Source: Microbulbifer marinus (lineage in GTDB: Bacteria; Pseudomonadota; Gammaproteobacteria; Pseudomonadales; Cellvibrionaceae). From it: a DNA stretch of 64,000 bases. The notes below the pieces were generated by a model. It was given only the letters and a program-made list of their open reading frames with translations, was not told the DNA's origin and did not search any database. The position numbers and the translations under genes were made by a program. Of this stretch, positions 8,430 through 17,959 are shown one piece after another. The DNA lies in assembly GCF_900107725.1 (NCBI RefSeq), contig NZ_FNQO01000003.1, positions 186,001-250,000 of the forward strand, written 5' to 3'. Each line of letters starts with the position of its first letter. Positions within the stretch are counted from its first letter, which is position 1.

Positions 8430-8852
8430 ATGACCCGCATCGATTTCTACGTACTCCCATCCGCACAACCCGCAGAAGCCGATATCTTCGCCTGTCGCCT
8501 GGCCGAGAAGGCCTATCGCAGCGGCCTGCGGGTGCTGCTGGCGGTAGACGACAAGGCGCGGGCGGATCAGCTGGATCAGTTATTGTGGACTTTCCGCGAG
8601 GACAGTTTCTTGCCCCACGCCCCGCAGGGCGCGGAGCAGAACGCCGCCGTGGAGATCAACTGCGGCGAGGATCCGGGCATGCACCACGGCCTGCTGATCA
8701 ACCTGTGCAGCGAGGTGCCCGGCTGGTTCAGCCGCTTCGAGCGGCTGGCGGAAATCGTCGTGCAGCAGCCGGACGTGCTGGCGCGGTCGCGATCGCGCTT
8801 CAGCCACTTCCGCGATCGCGGATATCCGTTACAATCCCATAAAATCAATTAA
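8430..8852 (+). CDS. holC: DNA polymerase III chi subunit
   Basis: Chi joins psi in the clamp-loader complex and binds single-strand binding protein. 140 aa, close to the E. coli length. The start MTRIDFYVLPS and the segments VLLAVDDKARADQLDQLLWTF and HGLLINLCSEVPGWFSRFERL fit the HolC fold (alternating beta/alpha, with a conserved W-F after the central strand). Its place between pepA and valS is the standard gammaproteobacterial order. Confidence 0.93.
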   Translation: MTRIDFYVLPSAQPAEADIFACRLAEKAYRSGLRVLLAVDDKARADQLDQLLWTFREDSFLPHAPQGAEQNAAVEINCGEDPGMHHGLLINLCSEVPGWFSRFERLAEIVVQQPDVLARSRSRFSHFRDRGYPLQSHKIN

Positions 8853-8880
8853 TCCTTGGTAAGCAGCCACTCACACAGCT

Positions 8881-9735
8881 ATGGCCGGTCGAAAGAACAA
8901 GCACAAACAGCGCGGACACCAGCGCGGGCAGTCCGGTGACCTGCTCAACGAGCTGAACTCCCTGCGCGACCTGCTCGGCAGTGAAGAGCTTGGCGACATC
9001 CCGCTGCTGGACCAGGTCGCGTCGCCCGGCCAGCCGCCGGCGTCAGCGACGCCGCCGGCGAGCCCCCGGCCACCGGAACCACTGGACGAGATCGACCTGC
9101 CGATCCTGTTCTCGCCGGTCGACGAGGAACCCTCCGAGGATTACCGCACCGAACTGAACGAATCCGACCTCAAGTTGCTGCGTCCGCTGCAGGATCTGCC
9201 ACCGGCCGACCTTGGCAGCGAGTTGCCGACCGCAAAAGAACAACCCCAGCCGACGCCGGGTGCGCGCAAGCGGGCGGTACTGCAGGAACAACAGCAGGAA
9301 CTGTTCGCACCCCCCGCGGCAAGCCCGGTCGGGGAGAACCCCTTCTTGCCCGAGCATATCCGCGCGCGGCTGACGGGTGGTCGCGTGCCAAAAAGCGAGG
9401 ACCTGGCGCCGGAGCCAGCTCCAGCCGATGTCACCCTGATTCCGGAAGAATTGCTCGATACAGCGCCCGCAGCCGCCAGCACGGAGGCGCTTGCCCCCAA
9501 TTCTGTACCAGTCGAGCTGCCGGCAGCGGAAGCGCGGGACCCGGAGCCACCGGCAGCCGAACCGGGGCAATCAGAGCCGGTAACGGAGTCCGCGGACGCA
9601 GCTGCCCTCTCGGCGCGCCAGCGCGAGCGCCAGCAGCTTGTCGACCGTTTGGTGGCCAAGCAGCTGCCGGTGTTGGAGCGCCAGCTGCGTGCCCGTATCG
9701 AGCTAATGCTCGACGAACTGGAGGCAAGAGACTAA
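8881..9735 (+). CDS. Disordered Pro/Glu/Ala-rich protein between holC and valS, unknown function
   Basis: 284 aa. Three regions are visible: a very basic N-terminus (MAGRKNKHKQRGHQRGQ) followed by a short helix LLNELNSLRDLLG; a long low-complexity middle (about 50-235) rich in Pro, Glu, Ala and Asp, with EPAPADV-like runs; and a charged C-terminal helix of about 45 residues (RQRERQQLVDRLVAKQLP and on) that looks able to form a coiled coil. No signal peptide or membrane segment. I do not recognise a family. The gene starts 28 bp after holC, so it is probably co-transcribed. Codon use resembles its neighbours. Confidence 0.75.
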   Translation: MAGRKNKHKQRGHQRGQSGDLLNELNSLRDLLGSEELGDIPLLDQVASPGQPPASATPPASPRPPEPLDEIDLPILFSPVDEEPSEDYRTELNESDLKLLRPLQDLPPADLGSELPTAKEQPQPTPGARKRAVLQEQQQELFAPPAASPVGENPFLPEHIRARLTGGRVPKSEDLAPEPAPADVTLIPEELLDTAPAAASTEALAPNSVPVELPAAEARDPEPPAAEPGQSEPVTESADAAALSARQRERQQLVDRLVAKQLPVLERQLRARIELMLDELEARD

Positions 9736-9741
9736 CCCGCC

Positions 9742-9770
9742 TTTTGCCGCCTTGACCCCAGCGGTATAAT
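9742..9770 (+). promoter_or_regulatory. Predicted promoter of valS
   Basis: A perfect TATAAT -10 at 9765-9770 is followed by a C/G-rich discriminator (TCCCGCC). The -35 at 17 bp is poor (TTTTGC, 9742-9747). It lies in the 128-bp gap before valS. A 6-bp dyad CAGAAT/ATTCTG (9791-9814) lies downstream of it. Confidence 0.4.
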
Positions 9771-9863
9771 TCCCGCCTTTTTGGCGCGGCCAGAATGTTT
9801 GCCAGACTATTCTGAGCCCACATAGCGCGCCTGCAGTCAGTTAACACAAGGTTTCCCACCCGC

Positions 9864-12638
9864 ATGGACAAAACATACCAGCCCAACGCCATAGAACAGC
9901 AGTGGTACAAAACCTGGGAGGAGAGCGGCTACTTCAAACCTTCCGGCGATACCGAAGCCAAGCCCTACTGCATCATGATCCCGCCGCCGAACGTCACCGG
10001 CAGCCTGCACATGGGCCACGGTTTCCAGGAATCCATCATGGACGCGCTGATCCGCTACCACCGCATGCAGGGGGATAACACTTTGTGGCAGGTCGGCACC
10101 GACCACGCCGGTATCGCCACTCAGATGGTGGTCGAACGGCTGCTGGCGGCCGAAGGTAAGTCCCGTCACGAACTGGGCCGCGACAAGTTCATCGACAAGG
10201 TGTGGGAGTGGAAGGAAGAGTCCGGCGGCACCATCACCCGCCAGCTGCGCCGTCTCGGCGCCAGCCCCGACTGGTCCCGCGAACGCTTCACGATGGATGA
10301 CGGCTTCTACAAGGCAGTGCAGGAAGTCTTTATCCGCCTGTACGAGGACGGCCTGATCTACCGCGGCAAGCGCCTGGTCAACTGGGATCCGAAACTGCAC
10401 ACCGCAATTTCCGATCTCGAGGTGCTGAACGAGGAAGAACAGGGTCACCTGTGGCACTTCCGCTACCCGCTGACAGATGGCTCCGGCCACCTGGTCGTCG
10501 CCACCACCCGCCCGGAGACGATGCTCGGCGATACCGCAGTGGCCGTACACCCGGAAGACGAGCGCTATAAGCACCTGATCGGCAAAACGATCAAGCTGCC
10601 GCTGGCCGAGCGCGAGATCCCGATTATCGGCGACGATTATGTCGACCGCGAGTTTGGCACCGGCTGCGTCAAGATCACCCCGGCCCACGACTTCAACGAC
10701 TACGAGATGGGCCAGCGCCACAACCTCGAGATGATCAACATCCTCGACGCGGACGCCAACCTGAATGACAACGTGCCGCAAAAATACCGCGGCATGGAAC
10801 GCTTCGCCGCCCGCTCACAGATCGTCGACGACCTGGACGAACTCGGCCTGCTGGAAAAAATCGATCCGCACACGTTGAAAGTGCCGCGCGGCGACCGCTC
10901 CGGCGTGGTCATCGAGCCCTGGCTCACCGACCAGTGGTATGTGAAAACCCAGCCGCTGGCGGAAGAAGCCATCAAGGCCGTGGAAGACGGCAGCGTCAAC
11001 TTCGTGCCGAAGAATTACGAGAACATGTACTTCTCCTGGATGCGCGATATCCAGGACTGGTGTATCTCCCGCCAGTTGTGGTGGGGGCACCGCATCCCCG
11101 CCTGGTACGATGACGAAGGCAATGTCTACGTTGGCCGTAGCGAGGAGGCGGTGCGCGAGAAGCACAAGCTCGGCACCGATATCCCTCTGCGCCAGGACGA
11201 CGATGTGCTCGACACCTGGTTCTCCTCCGGCCTGTGGACCTTCGGTACCCTGGGCTGGCCGGCAGACACCGAAGAACTGAAAACCTTCCACCCAACCTCT
11301 GTGCTGGTAACCGGTTTCGACATCATCTTCTTCTGGGTCGCACGCATGATGATGCTGACCCTCTACTTCAAGAAGGAAGTGCCCTTCCACACCGTGTACG
11401 TGCACGGTCTGGTCCGCGACAGCCACGGCCAGAAGATGTCCAAGTCAAAGGGCAACGTACTGGATCCGATCGACCTGATCGACGGGATCGACCTGGAAAG
11501 CCTGGTGCAGAAGCGCACCACCGGCATGATGCTGCCGCACCTGCAGGAGAAGATCGAAAAGCAGACCCGCAAGGAATTCCCGGAAGGCATCGCCGCTTAC
11601 GGCACCGATGCGCTGCGCTACACCTATTACTCCCTCGCCTCCACCGGCCGCGATATCAAGTTCGACGTCGGCCGTATCGAGGGTTTCCGCAACTTCTGCA
11701 ACAAGATCTGGAACGCATCGCGCTATGTGCTGCAGAACTGTGAGGGCCATGACTGCGGGCAGGACGGCAGCGGCGATTTCGAACTCACTCTGGCCGACCG
11801 CTGGATCATCTCCCAACTGCAGCGCACAGAAAAAACGGTGCGCGAGGCGATGGATACCTATCGCTTCGACCTGGCCTCGCAGGCACTGTATGACTTTATC
11901 TGGGCCGAATACTGCAGCTGGTATCTGGAGCTGTCCAAGCCGGTGCTGTGGGACGAATCCGCCTCCGGCGCAGTGAAAAAAGGCACCCGCCGCACCCTGA
12001 TCCGTGTGCTGGAGACGGTCTTGCGCCTCGCCCATCCGCTGATGCCGTTTATCACCGAGGAGATCTGGCAACGCGTGAAGGAACTGGCCGGCAGCCAGGG
12101 CGATACCATCATGCTGCAACCCTACCCTGAGCCCAACGAGCACAAGATTGACTCCGAAGCGGAAGCGGCTATTGCCTGGCTGAAGCAGGTGATCGAGGGA
12201 GTGCGCAATATTCGCGGAGAGATGAATATATCTCCGGCGAAGAAAATTCCATTGATTCTCCGCGGCGGCTCCGCGCGTGACAAGGAACTGCTGGAGCAGG
12301 CCCGCAGCCTGCTGATCAAGCTCGCCAGTCTCGAATCCATCGACTGGCTGGAAGCCGGTGAGAGTGCGCCCGCTTCCGCCACGGCGCTGGTCGGCGATAT
12401 GGAGCTGCTGGTACCCATGGCCGGCCTGATCGACGTGCAGGCCGAATCCACGCGCCTGCAGAAGGAAATCGACAAGCTGGCGAAGGAACTCGGCCGCGTG
12501 GAAGGAAAACTCCAGAATCCAAAATTTGTCGACAAGGCGCCCGCGGAAGTGGTCGCCAAGGAAAAAGACAAGCTGGCCGATATGCAGAGTGCCCAAGCGC
12601 GCCTGCAACAGCAACTGGAGGAAATCAGCAAGCTCTAG
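9864..12638 (+). CDS. valS: Valyl-tRNA synthetase
   Basis: Class Ia synthetase charging tRNA-Val, with an editing domain against threonine. 924 aa. The HIGH-type motif is HMGH at 49-52 within [13 protein letters not shown], and the KMSKS motif is at 524-528. The CP1 editing domain lies about 200-340, the anticodon-binding helical domain about 660-800, and the C-terminal coiled-coil arm about 860-924 ([20 protein letters not shown]). The ATG at 9864 has AAGG some distance upstream. It is the last gene before the terminator at 12671. Confidence 0.97.
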   Translation: MDKTYQPNAIEQQWYKTWEESGYFKPSGDTEAKPYCIMIPPPNVTGSLHMGHGFQESIMDALIRYHRMQGDNTLWQVGTDHAGIATQMVVERLLAAEGKSRHELGRDKFIDKVWEWKEESGGTITRQLRRLGASPDWSRERFTMDDGFYKAVQEVFIRLYEDGLIYRGKRLVNWDPKLHTAISDLEVLNEEEQGHLWHFRYPLTDGSGHLVVATTRPETMLGDTAVAVHPEDERYKHLIGKTIKLPLAEREIPIIGDDYVDREFGTGCVKITPAHDFNDYEMGQRHNLEMINILDADANLNDNVPQKYRGMERFAARSQIVDDLDELGLLEKIDPHTLKVPRGDRSGVVIEPWLTDQWYVKTQPLAEEAIKAVEDGSVNFVPKNYENMYFSWMRDIQDWCISRQLWWGHRIPAWYDDEGNVYVGRSEEAVREKHKLGTDIPLRQDDDVLDTWFSSGLWTFGTLGWPADTEELKTFHPTSVLVTGFDIIFFWVARMMMLTLYFKKEVPFHTVYVHGLVRDSHGQKMSKSKGNVLDPIDLIDGIDLESLVQKRTTGMMLPHLQEKIEKQTRKEFPEGIAAYGTDALRYTYYSLASTGRDIKFDVGRIEGFRNFCNKIWNASRYVLQNCEGHDCGQDGSGDFELTLADRWIISQLQRTEKTVREAMDTYRFDLASQALYDFIWAEYCSWYLELSKPVLWDESASGAVKKGTRRTLIRVLETVLRLAHPLMPFITEEIWQRVKELAGSQGDTIMLQPYPEPNEHKIDSEAEAAIAWLKQVIEGVRNIRGEMNISPAKKIPLILRGGSARDKELLEQARSLLIKLASLESIDWLEAGESAPASATALVGDMELLVPMAGLIDVQAESTRLQKEIDKLAKELGRVEGKLQNPKFVDKAPAEVVAKEKDKLADMQSAQARLQQQLEEISKL

Positions 12639-12670
12639 TGGCGTGAATATTTTCCTGCCAGTCAATAACG

Positions 12671-12693
12671 AAGGGGCCTAGCGCCCCTTTTTT
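12671..12693 (+). terminator. Rho-independent terminator of valS
   Basis: Stem AAGGGGC (12671-12677) and GCCCCTT (12683-12689), loop CTAGC, then T residues to 12693. It is 33 nt after the valS stop and is the clearest plus-strand terminator in the window. Confidence 0.85.
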
Positions 12694-13029
12694 AATTCCG
12701 CAACGCCCGCCCACGGCACCTGTGACGTCAAATATTACAGAATTCGCTCTCATTAAAAGTTGCGTCTTTAGAATTAATCGTTCCTTACCCTAACTGGCGC
12801 TATCCCCGTCAAAGATTTATAAATCAGGCAGTGTTTCGTTTTGCTTCGCGCCGCAAATTATTTCTGCGCCAGCAGAGAACAACAAAAACAAGTAAATTTC
12901 CGCCAACTCGCTCCCGCCAAAACGGGAACCAAACCTGCAATACAAAAAGAGTTTCGAGGTTTCTTTTAACGCCGTTGTATCAGTGATGAACCCGGGCAAG
13001 CGCCCAACAGCAGATCGGGGAGAGAGAAG
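12694..13029 (+). promoter_or_regulatory. Leader region of the nuo operon, no promoter called
   Basis: 336 bp between the valS terminator and nuoA, more AT-rich than its surroundings. The nuo promoter must lie here because the terminator isolates the operon, but I see no pair of boxes good enough to place; candidate -10-like hexamers are TAGAAT and TATAAA in the first half. No FNR-type TTGAT-N4-ATCAA site is seen. A minus-strand frame here is not protein-like. Confidence 0.4.
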
Positions 13030-13458
13030 TTGAATTACCCAACCCAATTCGACCCGGCCATGCAATTAACACAACTGTGGCCACTGATTGTCTATTGCCT
13101 TGCGGTTCTGGGATTGATCGCGCTGATGCTGGGGCTCTCCTACTTCCTCGGACAGCGCCGCCGCGACCCCGCCACCGATGAACCCTATGAGTCCGGCATC
13201 GTCTCCCAGGGCAGCGCGCGGCTGCGACTATCCGTCGCCTACTATCTCGTTGCCATTCTGTTTATCGTCTTTGACCTGGAAGCCATTTACCTGTTCAGCT
13301 GGGCTATTGCGTTTCGCGAGGCCGGCTTACTGGGATTCGTCGAGGCGACTATTTTTATAGTGATACTGCTGGTCGGACTGATTTATCTATGGCGCCTGGG
13401 CGCACTGGACTGGGGCGGAAAGCAGCAGAGCCGGATGGAATCCGGAGACAATCAATAA
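13030..13458 (+). CDS. nuoA: NADH-quinone oxidoreductase subunit A
   Basis: Small membrane subunit of complex I at the hinge of the peripheral and membrane arms. 142 aa from a TTG at 13030 preceded by GGGGAGAG with good spacing; the first ATG (13060) lacks a ribosome binding site. Three transmembrane helices (about 16-38, 72-92, 100-122) and the conserved loop YESGIVSQGSARLRLSVAYY and FDLEAIYLF segments, which hold the acidic residues typical of NuoA/ND3. First gene of the nuoA-N operon. Confidence 0.95.
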   Translation: MNYPTQFDPAMQLTQLWPLIVYCLAVLGLIALMLGLSYFLGQRRRDPATDEPYESGIVSQGSARLRLSVAYYLVAILFIVFDLEAIYLFSWAIAFREAGLLGFVEATIFIVILLVGLIYLWRLGALDWGGKQQSRMESGDNQ

Positions 13459-13478
13459 AGAATAATTAAGGAATCATC

Positions 13479-14126
13479 ATGCGCTGGCAGTTAACCAAAG
13501 CGGACGACTTGATCGCAGCGAGTGACAAAATTACCGACGAAGAAATCTTTTCTGAGGAAGTCAAAAAAAATATTCTTCTTACCAAACTCGAAGACCTGGT
13601 AGCCTGGGGTCGCGCCAACTCGCTGTGGCCATTCAATTTCGGCCTCTCCTGCTGTTACGTGGAGATGGCCACCGCCTTCACCAGTCGCCACGACATCTCC
13701 CGCTTCGGTTCAGAAGTGATCCGTGCCACACCACGCCAGGCAGACCTGATCGTTATCTCCGGTACCGTATTTATCAAAATGGCACCCGTGCTGCAGCGAC
13801 TCTACGAGCAGATGATGGAGCCGCGCTGGGTCATCTCCATGGGTTCCTGTGCCAATTCCGGCGGCATGTACGACATTTACAGCGTGGTTCAGGGTGTGGA
13901 CCGCTTCCTGCCGGTCGACGTCTATGTACCCGGTTGCCCACCGCGTCCGGAAGCGCTGATGCAGGGGCTGACGCTGCTGCAAAAATCCATCGCCGCCGAT
14001 CGCCGCAGCCTCAGCTGGGTGGTCGATGAACAGGGTGCGCGCCAGGTGCCTAAACCCAGCCAGCGCGACCTGCACCGGCAAGAGCGTATGCAGGCAGACA
14101 AATTGCGCGCGCCGGACACCGTATAA
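13479..14126 (+). CDS. nuoB: NADH-quinone oxidoreductase subunit B
   Basis: Carries the terminal 4Fe-4S cluster N2, which passes electrons to the quinone. 215 aa. Cluster ligands are visible as the tandem Cys58-Cys59 ([10 protein letters not shown]), Cys124 (MGSCANSGG) and Cys153 ([11 protein letters not shown]). Starts 20 bp after nuoA with AAGGAATCATC before the ATG. Length is normal for gammaproteobacterial NuoB. Confidence 0.97.
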   Translation: MRWQLTKADDLIAASDKITDEEIFSEEVKKNILLTKLEDLVAWGRANSLWPFNFGLSCCYVEMATAFTSRHDISRFGSEVIRATPRQADLIVISGTVFIKMAPVLQRLYEQMMEPRWVISMGSCANSGGMYDIYSVVQGVDRFLPVDVYVPGCPPRPEALMQGLTLLQKSIAADRRSLSWVVDEQGARQVPKPSQRDLHRQERMQADKLRAPDTV

Positions 14127-14206
14127 CAAGCGCGGTACGGGCAACCCAGTCGACGAAAATTGATCCGGAAAATAACAGGACAAAAAGTCCAAAATTGGAA
14201 AACTCT

Positions 14207-16012
14207 ATGAGCGGTGTAATCGCAACCAGCGTTTACAAGCAGTCCCCTTACCGGGCTGAGGCGGAAGCCTTTATCGGCGATCTGCGTCAGGAATGCCAGC
14301 AAGAGAATTACTGGCTGCAGCCAGATTGCCTCGACATGCCCACGCTGTGGATCGATGCGCAGGCACTGCTGCCATTGCTGCGATTCCTGAAATCTGAAAT
14401 ATCCCGGCCCTTTGCCATGCTTTACGACCTCAGCGCCATTGATGAGCGTCTGCGTATGAATCGCGGTAAAGGTCCTGCGCAACAGCCGGCGAGTGATTTC
14501 ACCCTGGTGTATCAGCTGCTGTCGGTGGAGCGCGATCTGTTTATCCGTATCAAGGTCGCGCTGGCGGAATCCCACTTGTCTGCGCCGTCTGCCACTTCCG
14601 TGTGGTCCAACGCCAACTGGTACGAGCGGGAGGTCTGGGATCTGTTCGGCATCGAGTTTGTCGGCCACCCGCACCTGCGTCGCATCATGATGCCGCCGAC
14701 CTGGCAGGGACACCCACTGCGCAAAGATCATCATGCGCGCGCTACTGAAGTGGATCCATTTACGCTGACTCCGGAGAAGCAGCAAGTGGAGCAGGAGGCG
14801 CTGCGATTCCGGCCCGAGGACTGGGGCATGGCGCGCGCCAGCGACAGCTCCGAGTTTATGTTTCTTAACCTGGGGCCGAACCACCCCAGTGTGCACGGCG
14901 TTTTCCGTATCGCTCTGCAACTGGACGGCGAACAGGTTGTCGACGCGGTACCGGATATCGGCTACCACCACCGCGGCGCAGAAAAAATGGCCGAGCGCCA
15001 GGCCTGGCACACCTACATGCCCTACACCGACCGTATCGACTACCTCGGCGGTGTCATGAATAACCTGCCCTACGTGCTGGCACTGGAGCAGCTCGCCGGT
15101 ATTCAGGTGCCCCCGCGGGCACAGACCATTCGCGTGATGATGTGCGAGTTCTTCCGCATCGCCAGCCACCTCGTTTTCTACGGCACCTTCGCCCAGGATG
15201 TCGGGCAGATGTCGCCGGTGTTCTACATGTTCGTGGATCGGGAAAAGCTGTTCGGCATCGTCGAGGCAATCACCGGGGGGCGCATGCACCCGGCGTGGTT
15301 CCGCATCGGCGGCGTCGCGCAGGATCTGCCTGAGGGCTGGGACAGGATGGTGCAGGAGTTTCTCGACTACATGCCCGCGCGCCTGCGCGAATACGACGGC
15401 ATGGTGATCAAAAACAAACTGTTGCAGAAACGTACCCGCGGTATCGGCGTCTACGACACCGCCGAGGCGCTGGAGTGGGGTATCACTGGCCCCGGCCTGC
15501 GCGCCACCGGACTCGAGTGGGATCTGCGCAAGAGGCGCCCGTACAGCGGCTACGATCAGTTCGAGTTCGACATACCCACTTACGACGGCGGCGACTGTTT
15601 CGATCGCTGTCGCGTGCGTGTCGACGAGATTCACCAGAGCCTGCGCATCATCCGCCAGTGTCTCGACAATATGCCCGGCGGCCCCTACAAATCCGATCAC
15701 CCGCTGACCACACCGCCGCGCAAGGGGCGGACGATGCTGGACATCGAGACACTGATCCAGCACTTCGTCAACAACAGTTGGGGACCGGTCATGCCCGCCG
15801 GTGAAACCTGTTTCCCGATAGAGGCCACAAAGGGGCTGAACAGCTACCAGATTGTCAGCGACGGCGGCACCACCTCTTACCGCACCCGGATCCGCACGCC
15901 GTCCTTCCCGCACCTGCAGATGATCCCGTTGATGTCGCGCGGCCTGCTGGTGGCAGATCTGATTGCGATTATTGCCAGTATCGACTTTGTCATGGCGGAT
16001 GTGGACCGCTGA
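14207..16012 (+). CDS. nuoCD: NADH-quinone oxidoreductase fused subunit C/D
   Basis: Quinone-binding peripheral-arm subunit in which NuoC (30 kDa, about 1-190) and NuoD (49 kDa, about 215-601) are fused, as in enterobacteria and many gammaproteobacteria. The ATG at 14207 ([11 protein letters not shown]) has GGAA 6-7 nt upstream; an in-frame TTG at 14195 is possible. 601 aa. The NuoC part ends with the signature [12 protein letters not shown] and the NuoD part begins with [16 protein letters not shown], whose histidine lines the quinone cavity. The gap to nuoB is 80 bp. Confidence 0.97.
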   Translation: MSGVIATSVYKQSPYRAEAEAFIGDLRQECQQENYWLQPDCLDMPTLWIDAQALLPLLRFLKSEISRPFAMLYDLSAIDERLRMNRGKGPAQQPASDFTLVYQLLSVERDLFIRIKVALAESHLSAPSATSVWSNANWYEREVWDLFGIEFVGHPHLRRIMMPPTWQGHPLRKDHHARATEVDPFTLTPEKQQVEQEALRFRPEDWGMARASDSSEFMFLNLGPNHPSVHGVFRIALQLDGEQVVDAVPDIGYHHRGAEKMAERQAWHTYMPYTDRIDYLGGVMNNLPYVLALEQLAGIQVPPRAQTIRVMMCEFFRIASHLVFYGTFAQDVGQMSPVFYMFVDREKLFGIVEAITGGRMHPAWFRIGGVAQDLPEGWDRMVQEFLDYMPARLREYDGMVIKNKLLQKRTRGIGVYDTAEALEWGITGPGLRATGLEWDLRKRRPYSGYDQFEFDIPTYDGGDCFDRCRVRVDEIHQSLRIIRQCLDNMPGGPYKSDHPLTTPPRKGRTMLDIETLIQHFVNNSWGPVMPAGETCFPIEATKGLNSYQIVSDGGTTSYRTRIRTPSFPHLQMIPLMSRGLLVADLIAIIASIDFVMADVDR

Positions 16013-16035
16013 TGTGAAGGCTTGAGGAAGCGCAC

Positions 16036-16647
16036 ATGTCCAGTATTTTCGAACCGGAAATCATAGAAGTAATGGAGCACAGCAAATCGGGCCAGGGTAA
16101 ACCTACTGCCAGTCTGAGCACGACGGAAAAAGAGGAAATCGACCGCGAGTTTTCCCACTACGAAGACAAGGGATCTGTGGGGCTGGAGGCACTGCGTATC
16201 GTGCAGAAGCACCGCGGCTGGGTTTCCGATGAGAGCCTGCACGCCGTCTCCGCCTACCTCGATATTCCCGTTGCCCAACTGGAGAGCGTCGCCACCTATT
16301 TCCAGCTGATCTTTCGCCAGCCGGTCGGCAAGGAAGTGATTTTCCTGTGCAAGAGTGCCAGCTGCTGGATTATGGGCTGCAACCGCCTGCAGGAAAAAAT
16401 TCAAAACAAATTGCAGATCAAACCTGGCGAAACAACCGAAGATGGAATCTTCACCCTGCTGGAAACCCCGTGCCTCGGTGATTGCGACAAGGCTCCGGTG
16501 ATGATGGTTGGCGAGGAGATGCACCGCAACCTCACCGAAGCCGACATCGACGAGATTCTCGATAACAAGGCCAATATCAACCGCGCTGAAGGCTGCCGCC
16601 ATAACCACGCTGAAGGCTCTCGCCATGCAGACAAATCCGCTGACTAA
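16036..16647 (+). CDS. nuoE: NADH-quinone oxidoreductase subunit E
   Basis: Thioredoxin-fold subunit with the 2Fe-2S cluster N1a. Cluster ligands are Cys105 and Cys110 (CKSASC) and Cys146 and Cys150 (CLGDC). At 203 aa it is longer than the E. coli protein (166 aa): it has about 25 extra N-terminal residues and a C-terminal tail rich in His, with one Cys (EGCRHNHAEGSRHADK). Part of that tail is encoded by a 24-bp direct repeat that also supplies the nuoF start. GAGGAA precedes the ATG. Overlaps nuoF by 23 bp. Confidence 0.95.
   Translation: MSSIFEPEIIEVMEHSKSGQGKPTASLSTTEKEEIDREFSHYEDKGSVGLEALRIVQKHRGWVSDESLHAVSAYLDIPVAQLESVATYFQLIFRQPVGKEVIFLCKSASCWIMGCNRLQEKIQNKLQIKPGETTEDGIFTLLETPCLGDCDKAPVMMVGEEMHRNLTEADIDEILDNKANINRAEGCRHNHAEGSRHADKSAD
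16584..16626 (+). repeat. Imperfect 24-bp direct repeat at the nuoE-nuoF junction
   Basis: CGCTGAAGGCT plus two bases plus CGCCAT occurs at 16584-16602 and again at 16608-16626, 17 of 19 bases identical with a period of 24. In frame it repeats AEG-C/S-RH in the NuoE tail. The second copy carries GAAGG and the AT of the nuoF ATG (16625); the first copy ends CGCCATA and so is not a start. Confidence 0.65.
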
Positions 16648-17911
16648 TCCGCTCACCAAGAATATCGGCCCGCACAACAGCGCCACAGATATCGGTCACT
16701 ATCGGGATAACGGCGGCTACCGAGGCTGGCGTAAAGCACTGGATATGGCGCCGAAGGATATCGTCAAGCTTGTTCAGGATGGCGGCCTGCGCGGGCGCGG
16801 CGGCGCTGGCTTCAATACCGGCCTGAAGTGGAGCTTCGTGCCCAGTGGCGAGGACAGTCCGGCGGTCAAATATCTGGTGTGCAATGCGGATGAAATGGAG
16901 CCCGGTACTTTCAAGGACCGGCTGCTGATGGAGCGGGACCCACACCTACTGCTCGAAGGCATGGCGATCGCCGCCTATGCGATCGAGGCGCGCACCGCCT
17001 ACATTTTCATTCGTGGTGAATACCATCTCGCCGCAGCGAGGCTGCAACAGGCGATTGCCGAAGCGACGGAACAGGGTCTGCTGGGTTCAAATATCCAGGG
17101 TGGAGATTACAGTCTGGAAATCCATCTGCACCGTAGTGCCGGCAACTATATCTGCGGTGAAGAGACGGCGCTGCTCAATGCGCTCGAGGGTCGGCGCGCC
17201 GTGCCCCGCGCGAAGCCGCCCTTCCCGCAGGTCAGCGGCCTGTGGGGCAAACCCACCGTCGTCAACAATGTGGAAACCTTCTGCAATATCCCGCACCTGA
17301 TCGACATGGGCGCCGAGTGGTACCGCAGCCTCGGACGCGGCGAGGACGCCGGCAGCAAGCTGTTCGGTGTCAGTGGCAAGGTGAAGAACCCCGGCACCTG
17401 GGAGCTGCCGATGGGCACTCCTGTCCGCGAAATCATTGAGCAACACGCCGGCGGCATGCAGGACGGCCTGCAACTGAAAGGCTTCCTGCCTGGTGGTGGC
17501 TCCACGGATTTCCTCGGCCCCGAGCACCTGGATGTGCCGATGGATTACGACGCTATCGGCAAGGCCGGCAGCCGCATGGGTACCGGCACCATCATCGTGC
17601 TCGACGACCACACCTGTCCGGTCGGACTGGTACTGAACCTCTCGCAGTTCTTCGCCCGCGAATCCTGTGGCTGGTGCACGCCCTGTCGGGACGGCCTGCC
17701 CTGGGTGGTGAAAATTCTGCAACGCATAGAAAGCGGCGAAGGCCGACTGGAAGACCTGGAGCTACTGCGCGAGCAGGCCGGGCGCATGGGGCCGGGCAAC
17801 ACCTTCTGCGCACTGGCGCCCGGCGCCGCCGAGCCGCTGCAGAGCGCGCTGAAATTGTTCGAACAGGATTTTGTCGATCATATAGAGAAAGGCTGCTGTC
17901 CTTTCGCGTAA
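16625..17911 (+). CDS. nuoF: NADH-quinone oxidoreductase subunit F
   Basis: Binds NADH and FMN and carries 4Fe-4S cluster N3; it is the electron entry point of complex I. The ATG at 16625 (MQTNPLTNPL) has GAAGG 8 nt upstream and gives 428 aa, close to E. coli (445). The NADH/FMN glycine-rich motif GRGGAGF is at 57-63, and the cluster ligands are Cys348, Cys351, Cys354 (SCGWCTPC) and Cys395 (NTFCALAPG). Frames extending further upstream only read out-of-frame through nuoE. Confidence 0.96.
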   Translation: MQTNPLTNPLTKNIGPHNSATDIGHYRDNGGYRGWRKALDMAPKDIVKLVQDGGLRGRGGAGFNTGLKWSFVPSGEDSPAVKYLVCNADEMEPGTFKDRLLMERDPHLLLEGMAIAAYAIEARTAYIFIRGEYHLAAARLQQAIAEATEQGLLGSNIQGGDYSLEIHLHRSAGNYICGEETALLNALEGRRAVPRAKPPFPQVSGLWGKPTVVNNVETFCNIPHLIDMGAEWYRSLGRGEDAGSKLFGVSGKVKNPGTWELPMGTPVREIIEQHAGGMQDGLQLKGFLPGGGSTDFLGPEHLDVPMDYDAIGKAGSRMGTGTIIVLDDHTCPVGLVLNLSQFFARESCGWCTPCRDGLPWVVKILQRIESGEGRLEDLELLREQAGRMGPGNTFCALAPGAAEPLQSALKLFEQDFVDHIEKGCCPFA

Positions 17912-17959
17912 CAGCAGCCTTGCCGAAAGCTTACAGAATCAAAAAATAACGGACCGAAA

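Noticed and set aside
11445-12665. 406-codon minus-strand frame opposite valS
   Set aside because: Shadow of the valS coding frame; no start signal and no recognisable motif.
12817-13065. Minus-strand 82-codon frame in the nuo leader
   Set aside because: It overlaps the nuoA start, has no ribosome binding site and does not look like a protein.
13922-15913. 663-codon open frame on the minus strand across nuoB and nuoCD
   Set aside because: Antisense to clear complex I genes and not protein-like; long frames opposite GC-rich genes are expected.
16508-16624. Longer N-terminus for NuoF
   Set aside because: The extra residues are the nuoE gene read out of frame; the ATG at 16625 has its own ribosome binding site and gives normal length.
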